Assembly (NCBI GenBank): GCA_041399205.1
Contig: JAWKTK010000006.1
Location: 62,001-126,000 of the forward strand
Direction of reading: 5' to 3'
Length of the DNA stretch: 64,000 nucleotides
DNA from: JAGQOZ01 sp041399205
GTDB lineage: Bacteria; Planctomycetota; Planctomycetia; Pirellulales; Pirellulaceae
Positions within the stretch are counted from its first letter, which is position 1. The number at the start of each line of letters is the position of its first letter. Below, piece by piece: positions 20,120 to 28,111 of this stretch. The position numbers and the translations under genes are program-made. The notes beneath the pieces were generated by a model. The model was not told where the DNA came from. It ran no database searches and was given only the letters and a program-made list of their open reading frames with translations.

Positions 20120-22105
20120 ATGAGCCTATTAGCCGAACTTCAACAGCGATTTCGAATTCCGTTGGCGCAACTTGTGGGCGACGATCCTGCCGAATTGGCT
20201 CCATTGCTGGACATGATCAAGCCGGCTCAAGATGCCAAGTTTGGCGACTACCAGGCGAATTGTGCGATGCCGCTGGGCAAAAAGCTTGCCAAACCGCCTC
20301 GCGAAATCGCGACGTCCATTATCCAGAATCTACAGCTGGACGACATCTGTGAATCGCCTGAAATCGCAGGCCCTGGCTTCATCAATTTGCGGTTGAAACA
20401 GAGCTGGCTCCGTGAACAGTTGGATTCGGTTCTACACGATCCCCAGCGATTGGGCGTACCGACCGTCGCTGAAGCGAAGACATACGTCATTGATTTTTCG
20501 TCACCCAATGTGGCCAAGCCCCTGCATGTCGGACACATTCGTTCGACGGTAATTGGCGACGCATTATGCCGAATCCTACGTTTTGCGGGGCACAAGGTCA
20601 TCTCGGACAATCATCTGGGAGATTGGGGAACGCAGTTCGGCATGATCATCTATGGTTATCGTCATTTCTTGGATGAAGCAGCGTTTCAAGCGCAGCCCGT
20701 GGCGGAATTGGGACGACTTTATCGAGAAGTTCGTCAGACGATGGACTATCTGGATAAGCAACAAGCTCTTCCAGAACAAAAACAACGCCTAGCGGCTCTG
20801 CAATCGCAGATCAACGAATTGTCTGCCCAGCCCAAATCGGGCGATAAAGCTCAGGACAAGAAAGTAGCCAAAGAGCTAGGCCGCCTGAAATCCCAAGCTA
20901 GCGAACTCGATCAGTCCATTCAACAATGGACCGCCAAGGCCGCTCAGCTGGAAGCCCAAACAGGCTGGCAACAGCGAATTCAGCAGCACGAAAACATTCG
21001 ACAAGCCGTTTTGCAGGAAACGGCCAAACTGCACGCCGGCGACCTTGACAATCAGAAACTCTGGGAACTGTTCTTGCCGAAATGTCGTCAAGTGATTCAA
21101 GCTATTTACGATCGGCTGGATGTGTCGTTCGATGAACAGTTGGGCGAAAGCTTTTACCACAATCAGCTGTCGGACGTCGTCCAAGAATTTGCACAGAAAG
21201 GATTCGCTCAGCGAAGTGACGGTGCAATGTGCGTATTTTTGGATGGATTCGATTCACCGATGCTGATCCAGAAAAAGGATGGCGCCTTTTTGTACGCCAC
21301 TACGGACTTGGCAACCATTGCGTATCGAGTTCGCACGTGGAATCCAGACGCCATTTTATATGTGGTTGATTTTCGGCAAGGAGACCATTTTCAAAAGCTG
21401 TTTGCGGCAGCCAGGAAATGGGGATTTGACAGGATTGAATTCCGGCATGTGGAATTTGGCACTGTTTTGGGTGACGATGGCAAGCCGTTTAAGACTCGAG
21501 ACGGTGATATTGTCGGTCTGGAAGGACTGCTGGACGCCGCCGTTGACGCGGCTTTTCAAGTGGTAGCTGAAAATGATGACCGGAAACCAAATGGTCCGGA
21601 ACTATCGCAGGAAGAACGCCAACAAATTGCCAACGTCGTGGGACACGGCGCCATCAAGTACGCCGATCTTTCTCAGAATCGAACCAGCGACTACGTTTAC
21701 AGCACCGAAAAAATGGTCGCGTTGAAAGGCAACACGGCGGCGTACATTCAGTATTCATACGCTCGAATTCGAGCGATCTTTGCCAAGGGAAATGTTTCGC
21801 CAGCAAGTCTCACAGATGGTTCGAAACAGATTCGAATAGACCACGAAAAGGAACGGCTGGCGATTCAGCTGCTTCGTTTTGCCGATGCCATCCGAGAAGT
21901 CTCGGTGGACTACAGACCGAATCTATTGACCAATTACCTGTTTGGCTTGGCGACTTCGTTTTCAGAATTTTATGCGGAGTGTCCAGTGCTGAATGCAGAC
22001 GCCGAAGACATCAAACAGAGTCGGCTACAGCTTTGCCATCTTGTTTCCGGCACACTCAAGTCAGGGCTTTCCCTGTTGGGAATTCAAGTTGTCGAGAGAA
22101 TGTAA
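20120..22105 (+). CDS. argS: Arginyl-tRNA synthetase
   Basis: A class I synthetase of 661 residues that charges tRNA-Arg. It has an N-terminal Add-1 domain (residues ~1-110), the catalytic HIGH motif as PLHVGHIRSTVIGDA, GDWGTQFG, and a KMSKS-equivalent within FKTRDGD. The C-terminal anticodon-binding domain ends in SLLGIQVVERM, the usual ArgRS ending. Between the HIGH region and the rest lies a Gln/Lys/Ala-rich coiled-coil-like insert at residues ~210-310 (LAALQSQINELSAQPK), making it longer than the ~560-580 of most bacteria. The stop TAA shares its last A with the ATG of the methyltransferase gene that follows. Confidence 0.95.
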   Translation: MSLLAELQQRFRIPLAQLVGDDPAELAPLLDMIKPAQDAKFGDYQANCAMPLGKKLAKPPREIATSIIQNLQLDDICESPEIAGPGFINLRLKQSWLREQLDSVLHDPQRLGVPTVAEAKTYVIDFSSPNVAKPLHVGHIRSTVIGDALCRILRFAGHKVISDNHLGDWGTQFGMIIYGYRHFLDEAAFQAQPVAELGRLYREVRQTMDYLDKQQALPEQKQRLAALQSQINELSAQPKSGDKAQDKKVAKELGRLKSQASELDQSIQQWTAKAAQLEAQTGWQQRIQQHENIRQAVLQETAKLHAGDLDNQKLWELFLPKCRQVIQAIYDRLDVSFDEQLGESFYHNQLSDVVQEFAQKGFAQRSDGAMCVFLDGFDSPMLIQKKDGAFLYATTDLATIAYRVRTWNPDAILYVVDFRQGDHFQKLFAAARKWGFDRIEFRHVEFGTVLGDDGKPFKTRDGDIVGLEGLLDAAVDAAFQVVAENDDRKPNGPELSQEERQQIANVVGHGAIKYADLSQNRTSDYVYSTEKMVALKGNTAAYIQYSYARIRAIFAKGNVSPASLTDGSKQIRIDHEKERLAIQLLRFADAIREVSVDYRPNLLTNYLFGLATSFSEFYAECPVLNADAEDIKQSRLQLCHLVSGTLKSGLSLLGIQVVERM

Positions 22106-23088
22106 TGGGCAAGAAGGCCGTCAAGTTAGACCACGTGTATGCTGGCCATGCCGTGAAGACTTTGAAGACGTTTCCTGAAGATCAGTTTGACTGCTGTGTC
22201 ACCAGTCCACCCTACTACAAGCAACGTGACTACCAAAGTGATTTGCAGATTGGGCGTGAAGCGACTCCGGACGCATACATCCAGGCGTTGCGAGACGTGT
22301 TTGCGGAAGTTCGCCGAGTAATGAAGCAGTCCGGCACTTTATGGATTGTGATTGGCGACAAATACATCAAGAACAACTTGCAAGGTCTACCGTGGAGATT
22401 GGTGTTTGCACTGCAGGACGAAGGCTGGATTCTTCGCAGTGATATTATTTGGCATAAACCAAACGCCATGCCGTCGTCCGTTCGTGACCGCCCGACGATT
22501 GACCACGAGTACGTCTTTTTGCTGACCAAGTCGAAAGACTATTTCTACGATGCCGACGCCATTCGCGAACCGCATGTCACGTTTTCCGAAAAGAGCCGCA
22601 TGAAGGGCGGTCGAAACCACTTCTTTAAACGAGGCAGCACGCCCGAACAAGGCAAGAACGGCGGCAACGCCAACCTCCATAACGCTCGCTGGGATCAAGC
22701 GTTTCATCCTAAGGGCAGAAACAAGCGGACCGTCTGGAGCATTTCCCTTTCCAAATTCCGCGATGCCCATTTTGCGGTGTTTCCCGAGCCACTTGTGCAG
22801 AACTGTCTGCTGGCAGGATGCCCTGCGGGCGGAATTGCCTTGGACCCATTCGCCGGCAGCGGCACCACCGGCGTGGTGGCCAAGCGGACAGGACGCCGGT
22901 TCGTGGGAATCGAATGCGTCCCGGAGTACCAAGCAATGGCACAGCGGCGGCTGGACGAGACCACAGCCACCGACATCGACAGCAACGGCAAGGGTAACGG
23001 TAACGACAACCACGTTGGTAGGACCACCGACAAGAATACCGATACCGACGATTCAGCCGAGCAGCTCAATCTACCGTTTCAGACTTAG
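22105..23088 (+). CDS. Orphan site-specific DNA methyltransferase (beta class, probable N4-cytosine)
   Basis: A 327-residue DNA methyltransferase of the N6/N4 family. The catalytic motif IV is TSPPYY near residue 32, and the SAM-binding motif I is DPFAGSGTTG near 250. Motif IV before motif I marks the permuted beta class. SPPY rather than DPPY suggests N4-cytosine as target, though N6-adenine enzymes with SPPY exist. Between them lies a variable region with a Lys/Arg-rich stretch (MKGGRNHFFKRG) that could recognise DNA. The C-terminal ~55 residues are polar, Asn/Asp/Thr-rich and disordered. The ATG overlaps the argS stop (TAATG), so translation is probably coupled. No endonuclease gene is next to it, so it is an orphan. 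Its 3' end overlaps the convergent PilZ gene by 23 bases. Confidence 0.9.
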   Translation: MGKKAVKLDHVYAGHAVKTLKTFPEDQFDCCVTSPPYYKQRDYQSDLQIGREATPDAYIQALRDVFAEVRRVMKQSGTLWIVIGDKYIKNNLQGLPWRLVFALQDEGWILRSDIIWHKPNAMPSSVRDRPTIDHEYVFLLTKSKDYFYDADAIREPHVTFSEKSRMKGGRNHFFKRGSTPEQGKNGGNANLHNARWDQAFHPKGRNKRTVWSISLSKFRDAHFAVFPEPLVQNCLLAGCPAGGIALDPFAGSGTTGVVAKRTGRRFVGIECVPEYQAMAQRRLDETTATDIDSNGKGNGNDNHVGRTTDKNTDTDDSAEQLNLPFQT

Positions 23089-23479
23089 TGTCATTCCAGG
23101 CATCCCAATTCGCCAGGAAGCGAATGCCCACAAAATAGAAACTGCCCCATTCAATGGAATGGCGAACAGCGCCCATGACGTTCAGGGTTTCTCCTTCAGG
23201 CGATTCCATTTCGATTGTCACAAAGTTCGCCTCAGGTTTTACCACCGTAAAGTAGCCGACGCCGCCGCTAGAAATGTCGCGAGTTACCGCCAAATACGGT
23301 TCGCCAGCGGCATCGCCATTTTCATTTACCGGGCAAACGCGAACGGGAACGGAAATCTGCTGTCGCGTGGTAAGCCGACGATCTTCGTGATACAACGAAT
23401 GATACGACCGCATCAAACGCTGCACAAAGGAGTAGATGACTTCAGGAGTATTTGCGGTTTGCTGGGTGAGAGTTTGCAT
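23066..23479 (-). CDS. PilZ domain protein (candidate c-di-GMP receptor)
   Basis: A 137-residue single PilZ domain. The c-di-GMP-binding elements are present in order: an RxxxR-like motif in HEDRRLTTRQQISVPVRV and the D-x-S-x-x-G motif in VTRDISSGGVGYFT, followed by beta strands (FVTIEMESPEGETLNVMGAV, VGIRFL). A short helical N-terminus (PEVIYSFVQRLMRSYHSLYHED) may be a partner surface. Such small proteins relay c-di-GMP levels to motility, adhesion or secretion machinery. No partner gene is visible nearby. Its end overlaps the methyltransferase end tail to tail by 23 bases. Confidence 0.85.
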   Translation of the reverse strand: MQTLTQQTANTPEVIYSFVQRLMRSYHSLYHEDRRLTTRQQISVPVRVCPVNENGDAAGEPYLAVTRDISSGGVGYFTVVKPEANFVTIEMESPEGETLNVMGAVRHSIEWGSFYFVGIRFLANWDAWNDTKSETVD

Positions 23480-23819
23480 TTATCTTCGGCCCTGTACTGA
23501 GGTATGGATCACGGCTTTCTTTTCGCCAACGCTCATACGCCCCAAGAAGGTCGTCGGCGACAGTGCCTCTTAACTTCCTCAGAAAAATAGAACACGGAAA
23601 TGACATGCGTTTGTCACAGCAGACGCCAAAGTCAGCCAGTTTTGGTCCTGGCGATTGATCGTACCGATTGTTAGGAATCGAAACTTTTGCTCCCCCCCAA
23701 AAACCACAAGATTTACCTGGCAAAATAGCGGTATTCCGCAGCTATACGCACTCCCCCGCAGCATGGTACAACATCGCCTTGGCGTTTTGATTCGAATTTC
23801 CAAATAGGAGCAATGACCG
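23480..23819 (+). other. Intergenic region, divergent PilZ and dehydrogenase genes
   Basis: 340 bases without a convincing gene. It includes a C7 run around 23690 and an AGGAG ribosome site (23807-23811) ahead of the dehydrogenase ATG. I see no strong hairpin, tRNA or repeat. Confidence 0.5.
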
Positions 23820-24858
23820 ATGTCCCAACCGGCTGTCGTCAATTTTTCGTCCGTCCCGTTCAGTGTTGAACTACAAGAAATCGAGTCTCCTCAGTTGGAC
23901 GCAGACAGTGTGCTTGTGCAAGTGCAAGCGGTCGGCGTTTGCGGTAGCGACCTGCACATGTGGTCAGGACATCAGAGCTGGGAGGTGATGTATCCGATGG
24001 TCTTGGGTCACGAATTTTCCGGCGTGATCACAGAAGTGGGTGAGCGTGTCCAAGGCTGGAACGTGGGTGATCGAGTCGTCAGCGAAACGCACGCGAAGAT
24101 TGACGAAAACAGTCCGCTTTCGCGCCGAGGACTCTACAACTTAGATCCGAATCGAGGCGGTTATGGTGCGGCAGTCAACGGAGCCATGACGCACAGCGTG
24201 CGAGTACCGGCCAGAATCTTGCACCGTATGCCCGATTCGCTTTCCTTTCAATACGCCGCACTCACCGAACCATGTTGCGTCGCTTACAACGCGACGCTAG
24301 TGAATTCGTCCATTTCGCCCGGTGATCGAATTGTTGTCCAAGGGCCAGGGCCTATTGGCGTATTGTGCGCCGCCATGGCCAAACTAGCTGGTGCCGAAGT
24401 AGCCTTGGTCGGACTGCCTCGAGATGAAAAACGCTTGAATATCGCCAAGGCTTACGGCTGTGACGTAATCGTTGGCCAGCCGCACGAATGGGCCAAGGAA
24501 GTAGATTTGGTTCAGCGCCGATGGCGTGATTGATGCCACAGGCGTTTCGGTAAGCGCTGGGAAGACAGGACTAGAAATCGTTCGTCCGGCAGGCTGGATC
24601 ACCAAAGTAGGTTGGGGCCCACAACCGCTAGACTTTTCACTGGATCAATTGGTGCAAAAGAATGTACGACTTCAAGGTAGCTTCAGCCATTACTGGCCGA
24701 TCTGGGAACGAGTCATCCGATTGATTTCGACCGGACAATTGGATTTGGCTCCCGTGATTGGAGGCGAATGGAAACTGGCCGACTGGAAGGAAGCGTTCGA
24801 AACGATGCAATCAGGTGACATCATCAAATCGGTCCTCCTTCCACAGTCCGGATCATAA
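23820..24858 (+). CDS. Medium-chain (sorbitol/threonine dehydrogenase-like) dehydrogenase lacking structural-zinc cysteines; one frame change
   Basis: An MDR-family oxidoreductase of ~346 residues. The catalytic zinc ligands look intact: GVCGSD (Cys), GHEFSG (His-Glu) and ALTEPCCVAYNA (Glu). The nucleotide fold follows with GPGPIGVLCAAMAKLAG. The lobe that normally holds four structural-zinc cysteines reads KIDENSPLSRRGLYNLDPNRGGYG, with none of them. The frame changes once near 24512 between EVDLVQ and ADGVIDATG, after which the C-terminal half (ITKVGWGPQPLDFSLDQL, DWKEAFETMQSGDIIKSVLL) is normal. It probably oxidises a polyol or amino alcohol with NAD(P); the substrate is unknown. It stands alone between divergent and convergent neighbours. 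Confidence 0.8.
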
Positions 24859-25042
24859 AAACGCGTTGTACGTTGCTCAATAAAGCGGCACCGGCACGAC
24901 ATCAAGCAGCGCCGGTTGCCGTCTTGGAACAACGCTGACCATATCGAGAGATTCGGGACAAGAAGGCTGGAAACAAGCAAGTGGACTCGAACGCGAATTC
25001 AAGACTTCACGTAACCCCGTAACGTCCGCCCCTCATTCGCCC

Positions 25043-25384
25043 TTAGGTCTTGGAATCAACCCAAGCCGGTGTCCGAATTGCCGGATGTCTCGCCGCCAGC
25101 ATGAGCACGCCGGACAGGATAACCAGAAGCGGAACTTCTACGTCAAGATGCATTCGTCCGGTCTGGCGAAGAATAGACAGGAAACTGGCAGCCACAAAGA
25201 ACGGTCCGACCACAACCGTCACCTTATCAACACCCGATAAAATGAACGCCATCAGGCCCACGCCGGCAAGTCCCAGTGTCCAAATCCAATCAATGCCGGG
25301 AATGACATTGAGTGCTGTCAGTAACCATCCCGTGCCAACCGTAATCAGTAGGACCGGGACCAGAAGAGTAGAGCTGTTCATCAT
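25043..25384 (-). CDS. Small four-helix membrane protein (DUF5668/LiaI-like)
   Basis: A 113-residue, nearly all-hydrophobic protein with about four membrane segments: TLLVPVLLITVGTGWLLTALNVI, WTLGLAGVGLMAFILSG, VTVVVGPFFVAASFLSIL and VPLLVILSGVLMLAA. The pattern of a short loop with Pro-Gly-Ile-Asp-Trp-Ile-Trp between helices 1 and 2 resembles the LiaF/LiaI-type transmembrane region found in envelope-stress proteins. No enzymatic motif is seen. The assignment is by pattern only and any link to stress sensing is inference. It is divergent from the PadR regulator 317 bases away. Confidence 0.6.
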   Translation of the reverse strand: MMNSSTLLVPVLLITVGTGWLLTALNVIPGIDWIWTLGLAGVGLMAFILSGVDKVTVVVGPFFVAASFLSILRQTGRMHLDVEVPLLVILSGVLMLAARHPAIRTPAWVDSKT

Positions 25385-25643
25385 GGTTTCCGCTGCGCTG
25401 TCTGATGTTTGGAGACGGAATCAAGCAATTATCCCGCCCGCCAATTAAAACTCTCGCTACAAAATTGTCGCGCGTCGTGCGTTCGATAACGCCCTGCCTG
25501 CCCAATCATTCTCGTCCTTGCGTCTTGGCACGGCAAGTATAGCAATGGCAACACGCCATCGGCTATTCGGTAGCTCCCAACGTTTTCTCGTTCGCCGCGT
25601 TGTAAGACGTGCTACCCAACTTCGTCCAAAATTCCACGTGCGA

Positions 25644-25689
25644 TTGACATACATAGCCGTGTTAGGCATAATACCTAGATCTGTTATGC
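25644..25689 (+). promoter_or_regulatory. PadR promoter with an overlapping palindrome (candidate PadR operator)
   Basis: TTGACA at 25644-25649 and CATAAT at 25667-25672 are 17 bases apart, a good vegetative promoter. An inverted repeat GCATAA (25666-25671) N12 TTATGC (25684-25689) covers the -10 element and the start region, ending just before the ribosome site AAAGGAG at 25690. PadR-family repressors bind dyads like this in their own promoters, so autoregulation is likely. The rest of the 317-base gap (from 25385) shows no gene. Confidence 0.5.
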
Positions 25690-25701
25690 AAAGGAGCGAA
25701 A

Positions 25702-26040
25702 ATGATTTCCAAAGAACTGATCGGGGCATCGGCCAAACCGTTGGTGCTCAGCGTATTAGCTCAGGGCGAAGATTACGGTTATTCGATTATTCAGCGAGTT
25801 CGACAGTTGTCGGAGGACCAGATCGAATGGACGGAAGGGATGCTGTATCCCGTTCTGCATCGCATGGAGAAAGAGGGCCTGCTGGTTTCGTCTTGGCAAG
25901 TTAGCGATTCAGGCAGAAAGCGAAAGTACTACCGACTTAGCAAGACCGGAGCAAAATCGATTGCTCGCGAACAAGCTCAATGGATTGCCGTACACAACAC
26001 ATTAGCCAAACTCTGGGGAATCAAACCATGCACCGTTTAG
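25702..26040 (+). CDS. PadR-family transcriptional regulator
   Basis: A 112-residue winged-helix repressor: LVLSVLAQGEDYGYSIIQRV (first helices), then EWTEGMLYPVLHRMEKEGLL (recognition helix) and the wing SGRKRKYYRLSKTGAKSI. It is the short PadR type with a final helix for dimerisation. It has a strong Shine-Dalgarno (AAAGGAG) before the ATG. The last 13 bases overlap the start of the next gene, which encodes its likely partner. The pairing of a PadR regulator with a membrane protein having an N-terminal helical domain is a common two-gene module; the signal is unknown. Confidence 0.92.
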   Translation: MISKELIGASAKPLVLSVLAQGEDYGYSIIQRVRQLSEDQIEWTEGMLYPVLHRMEKEGLLVSSWQVSDSGRKRKYYRLSKTGAKSIAREQAQWIAVHNTLAKLWGIKPCTV

Positions 26041-26729
26041 ACGAATTGATCGAAAGCTGGAAACAACGTCTCGCGTCTCATGAAGCACTACGAACCGGCG
26101 ATGTCGACGAACTGGAAGAACACCTGCGCTGCGCCGTGCAGCGTTACCAGCAAGATGGCTTGTCTATCGAAGACGTGTTTTTTCTGGCCGAACACAACCT
26201 CGGTTCGCCCACACAACTTGGCAGCGAATTCAGCAAATCGAATGTCGACTATGTCTGGACGCAGCGCATTACTTGGATGTTGATCGGCTTCGTGTTGATG
26301 TCTGTGGCGTTTCGCATGGTCGGCTTTGTAGGTCGAATTGCGTTTTGGACGGGCATGTCGGTCTCATTGTCGCCAACACTGACCGCGGTTGGTCAGAACG
26401 TCTTGATGGCCATTGTTTGGTCGGGACTGCTATATTTGCTGATTCGTGCCCGTCATAGCGATCGCGGCTTGCGAAGACTCTTTCGCCAAGGAAGTCGGTG
26501 GTCTATCACAACGGCCATTCTAGTTGTAGCTGCGATGTTATTACTTATCGAGGCAACGAATATGGCGAGCCAGGTCGTCATGAGCCGCACTGTTTCAGTC
26601 AGTACTATTGGCGAATACGCGTTGGCAAACGTTATTGGTGGAACCGTCTTGCAACCACTCGTCATCATTGCCAGCCTTGTCACTGCGATTCTGTTACGCC
26701 GACAATCACGCTGCGAAGCTTCGACGTAA
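26028..26729 (+). CDS. PadR-partner membrane protein with N-terminal HAAS/permease-prefix-like domain
   Basis: The start is the ATG at 26028, overlapping the PadR stop by 13 bases, so the two are translationally coupled. The first ~75 residues are a charged helical domain (LIESWKQRLASHEALRTGDVDELEEHLRC, then ALSIEDVFF-like helices) of the kind seen in HAAS or permease-prefix proteins encoded beside PadR. Four to five membrane segments follow (ITWMLIGFVLMSVAFRMV, LMAIVWSGLLYLLI, WSITTAILVVAAMLLLI, VLQPLVIIASLVTAILL). There is no transporter or enzyme motif. It probably senses or adjusts membrane state and communicates with PadR; this is inferred from the gene arrangement. A GCAGCGTC/GACGCTGC hairpin lies ~36 bases beyond the stop. 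Confidence 0.75.
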   Translation: MHRLDELIESWKQRLASHEALRTGDVDELEEHLRCAVQRYQQDGLSIEDVFFLAEHNLGSPTQLGSEFSKSNVDYVWTQRITWMLIGFVLMSVAFRMVGFVGRIAFWTGMSVSLSPTLTAVGQNVLMAIVWSGLLYLLIRARHSDRGLRRLFRQGSRWSITTAILVVAAMLLLIEATNMASQVVMSRTVSVSTIGEYALANVIGGTVLQPLVIIASLVTAILLRRQSRCEAST

Positions 26730-26764
26730 GCGTCCTGGCCAATTTCTTGTGACGATGAAATTTC

Positions 26765-26793
26765 GCAGCGTCTCCGACAACCGGCGACGCTGC
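26765..26793 (+). terminator. Hairpin after the PadR operon
   Basis: An 8-bp perfect stem, 26765-26772 with 26786-26793 (GCAGCGTC / GACGCTGC), has a 13-base loop 36 bases after the stop. No T run follows, so it may slow or mark the 3' end without being a classical terminator. Confidence 0.45.
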
Positions 26794-26873
26794 ACATGGT
26801 ATGATGCGATTCGCTAAACCGTCAGTTTGCTGACAACAATCAAATCGAATCGCATCGAATCAAGAGCAATACC

Positions 26874-27977
26874 ATGGCAGAATTCAAAGTCGCCGTCATC
26901 GGTGCCACGGGAAAGGGAGACTACGGACACGGACATGATGTGGTGTGGAAACAGATTCCAGGCTGCACAATTGTGGGTGTGGCCGATCACGATTCAGTAG
27001 GTCGCGACGCGGCGGCACAGCGATTGTCTGCGCCCGCGTTTGCTGACTACCGAACGATGCTGGACCAGGTTCGCCCAGACATCGTTTCCGTTGCACCTCG
27101 TTGGCTAGATCAACACGCTGACATGGTGTTGTCAGCTGCAGAACGAGGCATCCATGTCTACATGGAGAAGCCGTTTTGCCGAAACCTGGAAGAAGCGGAT
27201 GCGATTGTCGCGGCCGTCCGGAAACACAACGTCAAATTGGCCATCGCCCATCAAACTCGATACAGTCCCCTGCTGCCCGTCATTCGCAATTTGATCGAAG
27301 ACGGGGCCATTGGGACGGTGCTGGAGTTGCGAGGCCGAGGAAAAGAGGATCGGCGAGGCGGCGGAGAAGACCTATGGGTCTTGGGTTCGCACATCTTTAA
27401 TTTAATGCATTATTTTGGTGGCGAACCGAACTGGTGCTTCGCGTCCGTACAACAAGATGGTCGGCCGATTGAAACGAACGATATTGTCCAAGGTAACGAA
27501 GGCATCGGACCGATTGCAGGTGATTCGATTGACGCGATGTTCGGCTTTGCAGACGGAGTGACAGGCTACTTCGGTTCGCATCGCAATGCAGGAGCGGGTG
27601 GACAAAGCCGGTTTGGGCTCCGCATTGTCGGCAGCCAAGGCCAAATTGAGATACTCACCGGTCACATGCCAGCCGCCCATATCCTTCAAGATCCACTGTG
27701 GTCCCCGGGACGAAGTGGAAAACAATGGCAACGCATTACCACAAAAGGAATTGGACAAATCGAACCCATTGCGGACGGAGGCTTGCCCGCCGGCAACAAA
27801 TTGGTAGCGCAAGATTTACTGGACGCGATCCAAGAAGACCGACTTCCCGAAGCAAATGTCTTTGAAGCCCGGAACACGATCGAAATGATCATGGCCGTGT
27901 TTCAATCGGGGCTGACACAAGCGAAGATAGCCATGCCGCTGGCGCAACGTGCACATCCTCTGGCCGCACAACAGTAA
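26874..27977 (+). CDS. Gfo/Idh/MocA-family NAD(P)-dependent oxidoreductase
   Basis: A 367-residue sugar-type oxidoreductase. The N-terminal Rossmann fold begins KVAVIGATGKGDYGHG, with GVADHDSVGRD, and the family signature Lys is in YMEKPFCRNLEEADAIV. The C-terminal alpha/beta domain holds VLELRGRGKEDRRGGGEDLWVLGSHIFNLMHYF, the region that supplies the substrate His and Asp. Such enzymes oxidise, epimerise or dehalogenate cyclic polyols and sugars; planctomycetes carry very many of them, so the substrate cannot be inferred. It is a single gene with no operon partner. Confidence 0.9.
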   Translation: MAEFKVAVIGATGKGDYGHGHDVVWKQIPGCTIVGVADHDSVGRDAAAQRLSAPAFADYRTMLDQVRPDIVSVAPRWLDQHADMVLSAAERGIHVYMEKPFCRNLEEADAIVAAVRKHNVKLAIAHQTRYSPLLPVIRNLIEDGAIGTVLELRGRGKEDRRGGGEDLWVLGSHIFNLMHYFGGEPNWCFASVQQDGRPIETNDIVQGNEGIGPIAGDSIDAMFGFADGVTGYFGSHRNAGAGGQSRFGLRIVGSQGQIEILTGHMPAAHILQDPLWSPGRSGKQWQRITTKGIGQIEPIADGGLPAGNKLVAQDLLDAIQEDRLPEANVFEARNTIEMIMAVFQSGLTQAKIAMPLAQRAHPLAAQQ

Positions 27978-28111
27978 GTACAATATTCGCTTGTGGGCCA
28001 CCTGAGGACTGCGAGGTTTTCAGAAAATTGGCATTCGTTCGCTCGTGTTTGTTACAATAGCGGCCAATCGTGCTGACTACTTCTACCCCTTCGCCCCGAG
28101 GTGATTTCGCC

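Noticed and set aside
22105..23088. Restriction-modification system around the methyltransferase
   Set aside because: The neighbours are argS and a PilZ protein; there is no endonuclease or specificity gene.
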